64,000 nt of DNA, from positions 47,246,603 through 47,310,602 of the forward strand of contig NC_082637.1 in NCBI RefSeq assembly GCF_030936135.1, in the 5' to 3' direction. How positions within the stretch are numbered: the first letter of the stretch is position 1; each line of letters begins with the position of its first letter. Made by a program: the position numbers and the translations under genes. Below the pieces are notes generated by a model. It did not search any database. It was not told the DNA's origin and worked only from the letters and a program-made list of their open reading frames with translations. This stretch comes from Gavia stellata (taxonomy: Eukaryota; Chordata; Aves; Gaviiformes; Gaviidae). Shown piece after piece: positions 13,996 through 25,400 of this stretch.

Positions 13996-15500
13996 AAAGG
14001 CTGGAAGACTCTAGAAAACATCTAGTCCAACCTCAAAGTAGGGTCACCTACAGCAGGTTGTTCAGGCCTATGTCCAGTTGGGTTTTGAGTATCTCTAAGG
14101 ATGGGGATTCCACGACTCTCTGAGCAAACTGTGGCAGTGTTCAGCCACCTTCACAGCTGAAGAGCTTTTCCTTCTATTTAAATGATATCTCCTGTTTCAG
14201 TTTGTGCCCACTGCCTCTTGCCTTGGGCAACACGGAAAAAAGTATGGCCCCATCCTCTTTATAACCTCCCATCAGCTATTTATGCACACTGACAAGATCT
14301 CCACTGAGACCTCTCTTCTTGAAGCTACACAATTCCAGCTCTCAGCCTCTTCTGGTACGGTCAGATGCTCCAATCTCTTCATCTTCGTGGTCTTGGACTT
14401 CCTCCAGTATGTCCACATCTCTCATGTCATGGGGAGCCAAGAACTGGACATAGCACTTCAGACGTGCTCTCACCTGGGCTGAACAGAGGCGAAGGATCAC
14501 CTCCCTTGACCTGTTGGGCAGTGCTTTTCCCAGCACAGCCCAAGATACTGTTGGCCTTCTATGATGCGGTGGTGCACCGCTGATTCACGGCCAACTTGCA
14601 GTCCACCATGACCCACAGGTCTTTTTCTGCAGTTGCTTTCCAACTAGTAGATCTCCAGCCTATACTGCTGCACAGGATTATTCCACCCCTGGTGCAGGGC
14701 TTTGTTAAACTTCATGAGATTTCTACCAGCCCATTTCTCCAGCCTGTTGCAGTCCCTCTCAGATGGCGACACAAGCATCTGGTCGGTCAACCACTCCTCC
14801 CAATTGTGTATCATTTGCAAACATGCTGAGGATGCACTCTGTTCCACCATTCAAGTCATTAATGAAATGGCCAGTACTGGCCTCAGTATCAGATCCCAAA
14901 ATACTCCATTAGTAATGGGACTGCAGCTGGACATTGTGCTGCTGATAACAATCCTTCAAGCCCTGAAGTTCAGCCAGTTTTCAATCCACCTCACTGCCCA
15001 TTTATTTAGCCCATACTTCATCAGCTTCTATATAGAGAATGTTATGAGAGAAAGCTGTGAAAGCCTTGCTGAAGTCAAGATAAACAAAATACACCGCTCT
15101 CTCCTAGTCCACCATGCCAGTCATTTAACTGTAGAAGGTTAATGGGTTCGTCAGGCATGAGTCTGATCTCCTGAAGTCCAGGGTTATGATCCTGCTATTT
15201 GTCTTGTTCCCCTCTCTCAAGATCCTGGACTCCAGCATCTTACGGTCACTATAGACCAGGCAGAGCTCCATCCATCCCTGCTGCTCTCACATAAAACGTC
15301 GGTTCTGCTCCCCACTGTTCTGGCTCATCCTTCCTGGCCCAGGTCTGTCCACAGCAACACTCCAGTCATGTGAGCTATCCTGCCACGTCTCTGTGATCCC
15401 AAAGAAACTAGCACTGCAGCTGCACACAAGGGCTCAAACGTCCCTTCTTTGATCCCTGTGGGGTGTGCATTAGTGTACGCACACTTCAGAGCACCGTTGG
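13996..15500 (-). mobile_element. CR1 LINE body, older, internally deleted
   Basis: On the minus strand the conceptual translation follows CR1 ORF2, with several frame changes. The start of the endonuclease domain is visible at about 15345-15490 (LKCAYTNAH, cf. the usual LKCLYTNA start). Reverse-transcriptase sequence follows from about 15240 leftward (VYFVYLDFSKAF-like at about 15070-15100), and then the thumb/C-terminal region with LNKALHQG and W..NPVQQYRLEIY. Endonuclease start and RT are joined directly, so most of the endonuclease domain and the N-terminal RT region are missing. Multiple stops and frameshifts show it is dead. The 5' limit is approximate. Confidence 0.75.
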
Positions 15501-18284
15501 TCTGATTTCCACAAAGAACTCTCAGAGCTTCTTGAATACTGTTAATGGGTAATGTGTAAAATACTGTGGCAAATGAACTGCTGGGGAGACAAAAGGCCTT
15601 CCAAAATGTTAATTCAGTGCACATCACATTACTGAGTTCCTCTTTGTAGCACTTTTAATGCTGCTATGCTTAATTAATACCACTGAATTGAACCACCTCT
15701 TCTTTCATCTAGTATAGAATTAAACAACTGACTGACTGAGTTGCATTTTGAAAAATTCGAGGCTCCTGTACTTTCTGTGGGTTTCAGTTAGACTTGCAAA
15801 TGTTGAATGCATCTGAGAATCACTAGCTTGCTTTGTTTTCAGACACACTGACATGGAGGATGCTGCAAATGTAACTAAGCTGCCCTTTTTAGATGCACAT
15901 CAGTTAATTTATCTCCTCTCTGTCGGAGAAGAGTGAACAGGAAGGCCACAATGTTACATGTGAAATGGTTTCAGGGATATAGCACATATTTAAAAAGTGC
16001 TTATCCCCATCATCCTATTCATTTTGGTTGTTATCTGAGCCTAACACTTCTCTTATGAAATCTAAACTAAGTCAAGTATGAGCAGAGTTCAAATTTTCAT
16101 TGTGAGTTTGGATATATTCAACTTTCCACTAATGGCAACAGCTTTTCAAAATGAAATCCTTTCACAAACCATTCCCTGCAGAAACATGGTGCAAGACATT
16201 TTTGACATCCTAGCAAGTAACTTCTACCTCGAGCTAGAAAGATTTCCTGAAAGGACTTCTAAACTCCCAAAACTTTCAAAGATACATGACAGAACAAAAT
16301 AATTCTCTGGCTTCTGAAAACATTTTCATTATGGGCCTGGTCCAAATGTCAGTGGGCCAGCCAGTTTTCCAGCTTTTTCTCAAAGTGGAGTAAAAATACA
16401 GAAACTTCTTGTAATCTGCTGGAAGAATTTTAATGGCAGGAGGAAAACTACATGTTGACAAGCTAACCAACGGCTCCTGTTCCTCCCTTTGTTCTCCCTC
16501 CTTAACCGAAGAGCTACAAGAGTGTACCTAACTGTAACAGGGACGCGTCCTGGTGATTTCACTGGGATTTTCAGGTGCAATTCTGTTTCCAGCTAAGCCA
16601 CTGAGGTCTTACCGCTGACATAAAAGCAGAACAGGATCCTTAAGAGTGTAAGCAGAATTTTACTACCTGTTTATTAGAAAAATTAAAGTGTTTAAGCAAG
16701 AGTTTAATCTGTTTCTTATTTCCTTCTATTGTGAAGTCATAATATTGTTATTTGTGACTATAAAATAACAGCTGTGCTCTGCATCAAAGAGTCCCATTAA
16801 GCACAAATATCTCGGTAAGAATCAAATGCAACATAGTATTTGTTAAATAAACACCTTGTGGTATAAAGACACATTTATCTTCAAACATGATACAGTTTAA
16901 AAGCTTGCCTTAGAATCCGAGCCTATATTCTCACTGATTTTTCTAAGATGCTCTGAGGGCTGATGTGTATTAAGTATCTGAGGCCATGGTAAAGTTACAT
17001 TGTGTTTATTTTGCCAAATTTTTAAAATCTGAAATGTCATCCTGTTTTCAGCTTTGTTTTCATGATGGTATAGTTCTTGTCACATTCCTTTGGAATGCAT
17101 GCAGTTAAATGTATGACTATATGTATATTTCTAAAACAATGTAATTTGTTGGTTCTACATTACTTTTTATTTTTGAGCCACCGTCCCCAATGTATGTGGT
17201 GGCTGATATTCATGTAGTTTATCGTTGCAGCAACTGTATTAGTGCTTTCATGCCTGCTCTTCTTCCATTACTCTAATGTAACTGGCTAATCAAAACCCAT
17301 GCACCTTTCATTAACTTCTGTTAGAACAAAACTCTGTCTAACTGCACACAGCTTAAAGATGCAACTTAACATTGCTCCAAGTTGCACAAATCTTCATTAC
17401 TCTTTGAGCAGGCAGGTAGCTGCCTGCATGTCAGCTGCATGCAGAAAGAGCAGGTAGATCCAGGTATAAGGAAATTTATTGCCTTGCCTTGTTTCTGAAA
17501 ATACTGTAGGATGTAGAATTTTGATTAGCCAGTCTGACTATCCATTTTCATTGTACACAATTTTACTGCACATGCCAAAAGGATCATGTTTTTTCTCTAA
17601 TGCTTAATCCCGCCTTAACGTGCCATTAGAGTGACTGAAGTTTTCCGATAATTAGAAACAATGAGATTAATCCCAAACTGATGTCTCCTGCATTAAAAAA
17701 AGTAATCAAAGCTGCTTTAAAAATAGATCTTGCATGATATTTACACATAAGTGAAACTACTTAGTATTGAACTATTAAACGCATGTTAAAAGCGTTTTGC
17801 CAAAGTAATATCAAGGAGCTGGGAACTCATGTCCTTCATGTAACACTCTATTAAATCGCTACCGAGATATGAGGCAATCTGGATAGCTTTCTTGGTGGGG
17901 CTGATTTTTTTCAGCAAGAGTAAGATGGCTGTTACTGATTGCGTTTATAATTTGCAAAGCGTTACTGCATCCAGCTAAGCTCTTCGGAAAACGGGCAGAG
18001 GCAGAACGTTCTCTCACTTCAGCCTCTCCCGCAAACGTTCGATCTCGCTGCATGTCTGGTTCTTACCACACTCCCACCACCTCACTGCAGCTACCTCCTC
18101 TCTACCACGCCAGCTGCAAGGCCGCCGTCGGCCAGAGCGCCAGTTAAGCCTTCCATTGCACCAACTGTCCTCCCTGCTTCCTTACCTTTCCTTAGAAAGA
18201 AACTTTAGGTTCCTTTTTTTCCCCCTCCTCTACAGATTTTGCTACAAACAAGGGCCGCATTAGGAGGAAAACTGTATAGGCAGT
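15501..18284. other. Intergenic sequence upstream of the ERCC6L2 promoter
   Basis: No gene or recognisable transposon. The stretch from about 17180 to 17820 is low in simple repeats and carries clustered homeodomain-type sites (TAATCCC at 17605, GATTAATCCC at 17665). That makes it a candidate conserved noncoding element, which I cannot confirm without alignment. Confidence 0.5.
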
Positions 18285-19440
18285 ATGGGTGAAGACGCCA
18301 CCATTCCAGCTGGAGCAGCGACGCTCCACTCAGGGGCCACATTCCGGCCCCACGCCGCGTCTTTCACGTGTCACAGGCCTGTACCACACCGCCGCACGTA
18401 CCACGCTCCACCTCGCGCGTGCCTGTGCGGGCGCGGACTTAATTCGGTGCGCGGAGCACGGCCCCGCGGCGCGGTCCCGCCTTACTCCCAGCCCTGCGCT
18501 GGGCTCTCCCGGGGGCTCGCCCCAGCAGCACCCACTCAGGCCAGGCGGCCTCCGGGCCATAGCTTCACGGCCGCCGGCTGCCTGAGAAGCCTTCGCGACA
18601 GCGGGGGCGCCGGGCGGCACACACCCCGGCCCCCGCCGCCTCGCGCACGGCACTTCCCCGCGGCGGGGCCCCACGCCCAGACCGCCTCTCGCGACACCGC
18701 CAGCAAACCTCGCGATAGCTTCCCCACTCCTGTCACTTCACCGCGGGCTCCTTTAAGAACGAAGTCCCGCTGGGCGGCTCCTCTCGCGATACCCGCCCTG
18801 GAGTCCGGCTGCGGCCGAGCCTGCGGCGGCGGGGGTGGGGCGACCAGCGCGGGGGAGCAGGGGCCGCTCGCCCTCGTCCCCGGGCACGGTTACGGCCCGC
18901 ACCCTACGGGAGGGGAGGCCACCCTGGCGGAGGGCGCCGGGCTGTTATCGGGGCCGGTAGTGGTGCGGAGGTGGCGGGGGGGCAAGCGACGGTTTCCCTC
19001 GCTGACACGCTGTGAGCTGCCCCCTGCGTCTCCTCAGCCCCTTCCCCGCTGTGCTTTGCCCGGGGGAGCGTGAGGCCTCCACCGAAGGGGTGTGGGCGCT
19101 AGACCGGCCAGTGCCCCCGCTGCTGCGGCGGTAGGCCCCGCGAGCGGCGGGCCCGGCTAGCTTCTGGTCCCCACCTGCCCCGGGCTGCCTCCGCACACGG
19201 GCTCTGCACGGCCAAAAGTTAAAATGTGTGATGATGTCCCAGGTAAGCATCTTCTGTGTGTCTTTCCAGAGGGCTGTTCAGGCGCTTGTCGCTTACTCAC
19301 GTTTACCCAGGTGGAAAATGAGAGCAGACGAGGCAGTTACGAGGTGCTTGGTGATCCACGGTGGGAGCTTGCTGGCAGTGCCTTGTGCGTGCATCTCCGT
19401 GCCACAGGGCTGCGAGGCCTCGCCTGACGGCAAAGCTGAG
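18285..19440 (+). promoter_or_regulatory. CpG-island promoter of ERCC6L2
   Basis: GC content and CpG density rise sharply here against an AT-rich background, and they fall off again in the first intron. No TATA box is obvious, as expected for a housekeeping CpG promoter. Three TCTCGCGA-like sites occur (18687-18694, 18708-18715 as CCTCGCGA, and 18782-18789). The TCTCGCGAGA family is bound by BANP and similar factors at CpG-island promoters. The first coding exon sits at the downstream shoulder (19224). A divergent transcript from the same island is possible but unproven. Long open frames inside the island are a by-product of high GC and are not called. Confidence 0.8.
19224..19242 (+). CDS. 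ERCC6L2: ERCC6L2 coding exon 1 (start codon)
   Basis: Only 19 coding bases: M-C-D-D-V-P plus the first base of a glycine codon, then the donor GTAAGC at 19243. The ATG has A at -3. The same frame upstream is closed by TAG at 19158-19160 with no other ATG between, so this is the only start this exon offers. Phase 1 matches the acceptor at 22672 (G+GT = Gly), and the next residues N-W-H align with the W-H near residue 18 of human ERCC6L2. The N-terminus is thus about 9 residues shorter than in human. The 5' UTR upstream in the CpG island has no fixed start. Confidence 0.75.
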
Positions 19441-22400
19441 GTGCTGGAACGTAAGAAGGGTGGTGGTGTACGTGTTTTAGAAATAGTCAGTGAGAAAGCG
19501 CTTCAAATCGGTTCTGTTCATCAGAAACAATTGAGTTTGTTTCTTGGGACGAGTGGAAACTTGTCGTTAAGTCAACTCAAAACATCGCTTTTGGAAGACA
19601 ACATTTTGGGGGTTTTTAGCCTCTTATTTAACAATTTTGTAGGTAAGCTTTGCAATTCAGGAAGGGCAATGTTTTTACTTTATATTAGCCTTGAGTTTTG
19701 CTTTTACAGTCATTTATTGGAGTGTAAAAAAACCTTGGCACTCTACATTAAGAGGTCAAACCCCAATACTTGGAAAGCATTCATGGTACTTTTGCTTTTT
19801 TTTTCGTAGAGGAGTAGTTGAAATGAACTAGTGTGTGACAGGAGGCCATTAGCAGCATGATTTAGTACAGTCGATATACATAATAGCATGGTTTTTTTCA
19901 ACTGTGATAAAAGCGGTAGGTGTAGGCAGGCATCTTCAATACCAACTTTCTTCACTGATGGGGTGGTGTACTGTACCCATGCTAGGAAGCCATACCAGAT
20001 CATTTTCTTCTTTTTTGAAGACAGTACCCTACATAAATTATAGTTCTCGTTCAAAACCCAAGAAGTCAGTGAATCAGGCTAGTTAAAGTAGCAATTCTTG
20101 CTTTAGCTTGTACAGCATTATTTTCTGGCGTCTTGTAGCAATGGTGTCCTTAATACCATTGCTTTGCTTTTCTATCCTTCTTTTTCATTCTGTTCCTTGT
20201 TTCTCACTATGTTTGCAGTTTGGTAATACTGAAACTGTTCTCCAGTGTGATATATTCCACTTTGTGCCTGGAACCCTAATTCTGACAAGTCTCATGCAAC
20301 TCATTAAACTCAAGTAAATGCTTAGTTAAAAGCAAAGGCACTGTCATCTTAAATCATAGTTTTAACTTGAGAGTCTTTAAACTAATGTCACATGTCACTT
20401 CAGATATTACTGTAAAAGAAAGTAATTACGGAAATGCTCTCTTTTATTTTAAACTTTGTTTTGCATATTTAACAGTGTGCTGTATATAGCTGGTTTCGTT
20501 TTTTCAGTCTTGCTTCTTGATTTTGAGAAATTGCTCGAAGACTTAAGTGCTACTGGGGGAAGTTCATGTGCACATTTTTTTGCACGGATTTGAGCATGTG
20601 TGAGAGGCAGTACAAATGTCTTGAAGTTTAAGAGATTAGTTATATATGATTTGTTGAATATACTGTCTGTGCTTCACCCTTTGCCTCAGAAAGATATGTT
20701 TGAGCTTAAAGTCTCTGAGAAGGTCAGTGGGAATGGCTGAAGGTATGGAGCAGCTTATGTACAGGTCATAGGGTTTGGGGTTGAACTTATCAAGGATGAT
20801 GGGGGGTGTAATGAAAGAGATATGCAAAATGATGAGCTTAACGGAGAGATCATGGTTTATGATCTTGTTAGTATAAGAACTAATGGGCCGTCAGTTTAGG
20901 TTGTGGGATCCAAGTTCATAGCAGAAAAAGCTTGTCAGGTATTAGAGAGCAGACCTGTGAAATTAATGGTCAGAAGACACTGAATGCAAGAAATCTGCTT
21001 GTGTTGAAGGTGGCATGGAGCTACTTGGGAGAGGTCCACTGGGGTTTGCTAAACAAACAAACCACACCTGGCCTGGGAAAGCTCTGTAGCTAAAAGAATA
21101 CTTTAAGGATGAAGAATTTTAGAGGAGAAGTATTCTGTATGCTTTTGCAATTTTTGTTGTTACCTGGATGTCAACTTACGGCCACTGCTGGTTGCAGAAC
21201 AGTGGGATACATGGATGTTTTTGTTTTCTTCTAATGCATGTAACTTAATTAATTTAAAAAAAAAGGAAGTATAATTGTCACTGATCTAACTAATACGTTG
21301 TGGAGAATAACCCTGCGAGTGTACACTTCCAGGACCTCAAGAAGTAGTGAGAAGAACCCATCTTCTCCATGAGGTTTTTTGCACTGACCCATAAAAATGA
21401 GGGAGGGTGGAGTTTCTTGCCTACCTCTGAAAAGTAACTGAGTTGACACACCCAGAAAGGTGTAATACCACTGATCATAGTTACAGAGTACGAATACATG
21501 CGCTGATGCAAGATTCTCTCTCTCTTGCTCCTTCCCATAAAAACGTTAGGTGCCTCTCACTGCTGCTAATAATGACTTTCTCAGAAGTAGCAGAACTTAT
21601 TCCAACAAATAGATAAGAAACAACAAAAGTTCTGAAATGAGTCATACATGATCCTCTCTTTGTTTTGGGACAACTTAGCAGGGGAAGGTTGGAAATTGTT
21701 TCCACAACACAAAAGGCCAACACTTCCTCAGTTCAGATTTGGAAAACCTTGTGTGCAACTGTTCTTTACTCGGTCTTTCTGTTTTTACTATGAAGAGTGA
21801 AGGCCTTGTTTTTTTCTGATAGACATGTTTTGTTGGTTTTTTTCCTTGTCAGTGCGATGTGGATTCTTTGGACTCTGACATACTGCTGTTCATATCTTCC
21901 TCTTTCTTTGTTAGCAGCATACATACCATTTAAATAATTATCTTTGTGCATGAAATGTAAAACTGAGATAGCTGAAAATGAATCAGTTCAATCATACCTA
22001 TTGTTAGTATCTGATAGATAGAGGAACAGATTTTAACAGTTCTAGACTGGACAGCTATATAAGCAGTTTACTGAGTAATTAGCCACTTTGATGAACAACA
22101 TAGGCAAATTATATGCTGCTAAGTGCTTTTAGAGTATACTTCTGTTGTTTCTAAACATAAGGTTTTTTCACCTGTTCCAGACTTTAAGAGAAAGGTGATG
22201 TGTTCGTATGCAATTGTATTTGTAAAATAATTTACTGACACTGCAGTACTAGATTCAGATAGATCAGAACTGTATCTAATATAGAAGGCCTTTTTGACCA
22301 GTTCACGTGGTCTGTTAATTGGACACTAAACCTGCAGGCATCGGCATATCGGCATTTGGCTGTGTGAAGCTACTGTGGAACAACTTAATGTATCAGAATA

Positions 22401-25400
22401 TGGCTTTTACATGAGATTTTTTCCAATAGACTTTCAGATATTTAAAAAATAGTAGCCCTTCAGCAAATTGTAATTTAATTTCTACCTCAGGATTTGGTTC
22501 TAAACGGTAATCAGTATCCTAATTCTAATTCTACCTTCAGTAAAATCTTTTACCTGGAGTTGTATGGATTTTGTCAAATTAAATTTATATCCAGTGTTTT
22601 ATTACTGTGACAGAATGAAATACTTTCTACATTTGGCCAGTTTATCACTATGTGTATTTGGTTTTTTATAGGTAATTGGCATATTGGGGAGAAATGCCTT
22701 GCCCCTTGTCTTGAAAATGGGAAACTTCATGAAGGAACAATATCCTCTATTGAAAAGGACAAGAATGGAAAATCATTTGCTGTTGTATCATTCTTGGAGT
22801 CTGAAGAAAGGAAAATACTAATAACTAAACTTTGTAGAGTCCAAGCCAGTAGAGGACCCTGGAAAAGCTTAATATTTGATGATGGTGATCTGGAAAAGCC
22901 TTATTTTCCTGACCGAAATCTTCTGTCTCCTGCAGTTGCTTTTAAATTATCTGACAATGGCGATTTTATCCCATATACAATTAACAGATACCTGCGTGAT
23001 TATCAAAGGGAAGGAGCTCAGTTTCTGTATGGACACTATGCTAATAAAAGGGGATGTATTCTTGGAGATGATATGGGCCTTGGAAAGACAATACAGGTAT
23101 TCTTTTTGATTGTTACACTGAGAGAATAGATAATTTTTTTTGGCAGTGTATTTTCTGTGAGATGTAAGTCTTCTTTAAAAATAATGTATTTACGAAAAGC
23201 CACCTTAGTGGAGCTTAACCTTCCTTTTCTATTGTGGAGTTGGAGGAGGCAGGACGTGACCGTCCAGGACAGCACGTAGAGCCAGGAGTTATTGCTGTAT
23301 TTAAGATTCATTTCTGACAGGCCACAAAACTGGGGTGTGGCCCCTTTTAGTGTAAGCACAGACAGTTACTGTAGTTAAAATGTTAGTATTCATTTTATGT
23401 TGAATTTACTTTGAGGATTGCTACCTATGCATCATGAAAGTAATTTGTGCTGGAGTATGCTGAAACTACTTACAGCTCTTACCTGACTGTAGCTCTTTAA
23501 ATGTCTTTTTCCTTTTTTCTATGGAAACCAATAGTTTGACCCTACTGGGAACAAGAAAGAGCAGACACATGTACTCCCATCTCTGGAAAAAGTGCTTAGG
23601 TGTTCCGTGTTATTTTTATCACTCTTTTGGAAATACATCTTGGGTTGATGAAAGGACAAAGCATAGCTGGATTTTTCCATTATGCCTTGAATCAGTGTGG
23701 CCCAAATGATTCATTCATTTTACTAAAATTAGGGTGTTTTTATGTTTGAAAATTCTCTTGAATCTGTCTGGTTTTAAGTTAGCAGCTTGAATCTTATGGT
23801 GCCTAGTCTTTGTCCCCCTTTCTTTTTTTCCCTCCATGTGTCAAATGCAAACTCATTCCTTCACTGTCAAATTCTGGCTGTAGCATCTGTTGCCCTTCTA
23901 TTCAGGAGAATGTTGACAGACACCCATAAGTGCAAAGAAGTAGAGAAGTATTGTTCTGTAGCAAATTTGACAAGAGGAGAGAGTAAACTAAACTAGCAAA
24001 ACTCTGGATAGAGCATGAATCATAGAATCACAGAATCATTAAGGTTGGAAATGACCTGTAAGATCATCAAGCCCAACCATCAACCCAACACCACCATGCC
24101 CACTAAACCATGTCCCGCAATGCCACGTCCACACGTTCCTTGAACACCTCCAGGGATGGTGACTCCACCATCTCCTTGGGCAGCCTGTTCCAATGCTTCA
24201 CCACTCTCTCAGTAAAGAAATTTTTCCTAATATCCAGCCTAAACCTTCCCTGGTGCAACTTGAGGCCATTTCCTCTTGTCCTATCACTTGTCACTTGGGA
24301 GAAGAGACCAACACCCACCTCTCTGCAGCCCCCTTTCAGGTAATTGTAGAGAGCGATGAGGTCTCCCCTCAGCCTCCTCTTCTCCAGACTGAACAACCCC
24401 AGCTCCCTCAGCCCCTCCTCATAAGACTTGTGCTCCAGACCCCTCACCAGCTTCGTTGTCCTTCTCTGGACGCGCTCCAGCATCTCAATGTCCTTCTTGT
24501 AGTGAGAGGCCCAAAACTGAACACAGGATTCGAGGTGCGGCCTCACCAATGCCAAGTACAGGGGCACGAGCACTTCCCTACTCCTGCTGGCCACACTATT
24601 TCTGATACAGGCCAGGATGCCGTTGGCCTTCTTGGCCACCTGGGCACACTGCTGGCTCATATTCAGCAGGCTGTCAATCAACACCCCCCAGGTCCTTTTC
24701 TGCGGGGGAGCTTTCCAGCCACTCATCCCCAAACCTGGAGCATTGTGGTTGTTGTGACCCAAGTGCAGGACCCGGCACTTGGCCTTGTTGAACTTCATCC
24801 AATTGGCCTCGGCCCATCGATCCAGCCTGTCCAGATCCCTCTGCAGAGCCTTCCTACCCTCGAGCAGATCAACCAACTTGGTGTCATCTGCAAACTTGCT
24901 GAGGGTGCACTCTATCCCCTCATCCAGATCATCAATAAAGATACTAAACAAGACCGGTCCCAAAACTGAGCCCTGGGGGACTCCGCTTGTGACCGGCCGC
25001 CAACTGGATTTCGCTCCATTCACCACGACTCTGGGCTTGGCTGTCCAGCCAGTTTTTAACCCAGCGGAGAGTGCACTTCTCTAAGCCATGATTTGCCAGC
25101 TTCTCCAGGAGAATAATGTGGGAGACAGTGTCAAAGGCTTTACTAAAGTCCAGACAACGTTGACAGCCTTTCCCTCATCCACTAGTCGGGTCACCTGGTC
25201 ATAGAAGGAGATCAGGTTGGTCAAGCAGGACCTCCCCTTCATGAACCCGTGCTGGCTGGGCCTGATCCCTTGGTTGTCCTGTACATGCCCTGTGAGCGCC
25301 CTCAAGATGAACCTCTCCATAATCTTCCTGAGGCACTGAGGTCAGGTTGACAGCCCTGTAGTTCCCCGGATCCTCCTTCCAGCCCTTCTTGTAGATGGGC

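Noticed and set aside
14702..15142. A 146-codon + strand frame
   Set aside because: It lies antisense to the older CR1 ORF2, whose palm-region sequence (YLDFSKAF-like) is readable on the minus strand. It is not a gene.
18285..19073. A 262-codon open frame in the GC-rich region
   Set aside because: Long stop-free frames are expected by chance in a CpG island. The peptide is Pro/Arg/Ala/Gly-rich without a domain, several overlapping frames are equally open, and the region is explained as the ERCC6L2 promoter and 5' UTR.
19228..19809. A 193-codon frame across exon 1 and intron 1
   Set aside because: It is out of frame with the ERCC6L2 start at 19224, runs straight through a good GTAAGC donor, and has no recognisable domain.
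24193..24969. A 258-codon + strand frame
   Set aside because: It is the antisense shadow of the CR1 reverse transcriptase on the minus strand.
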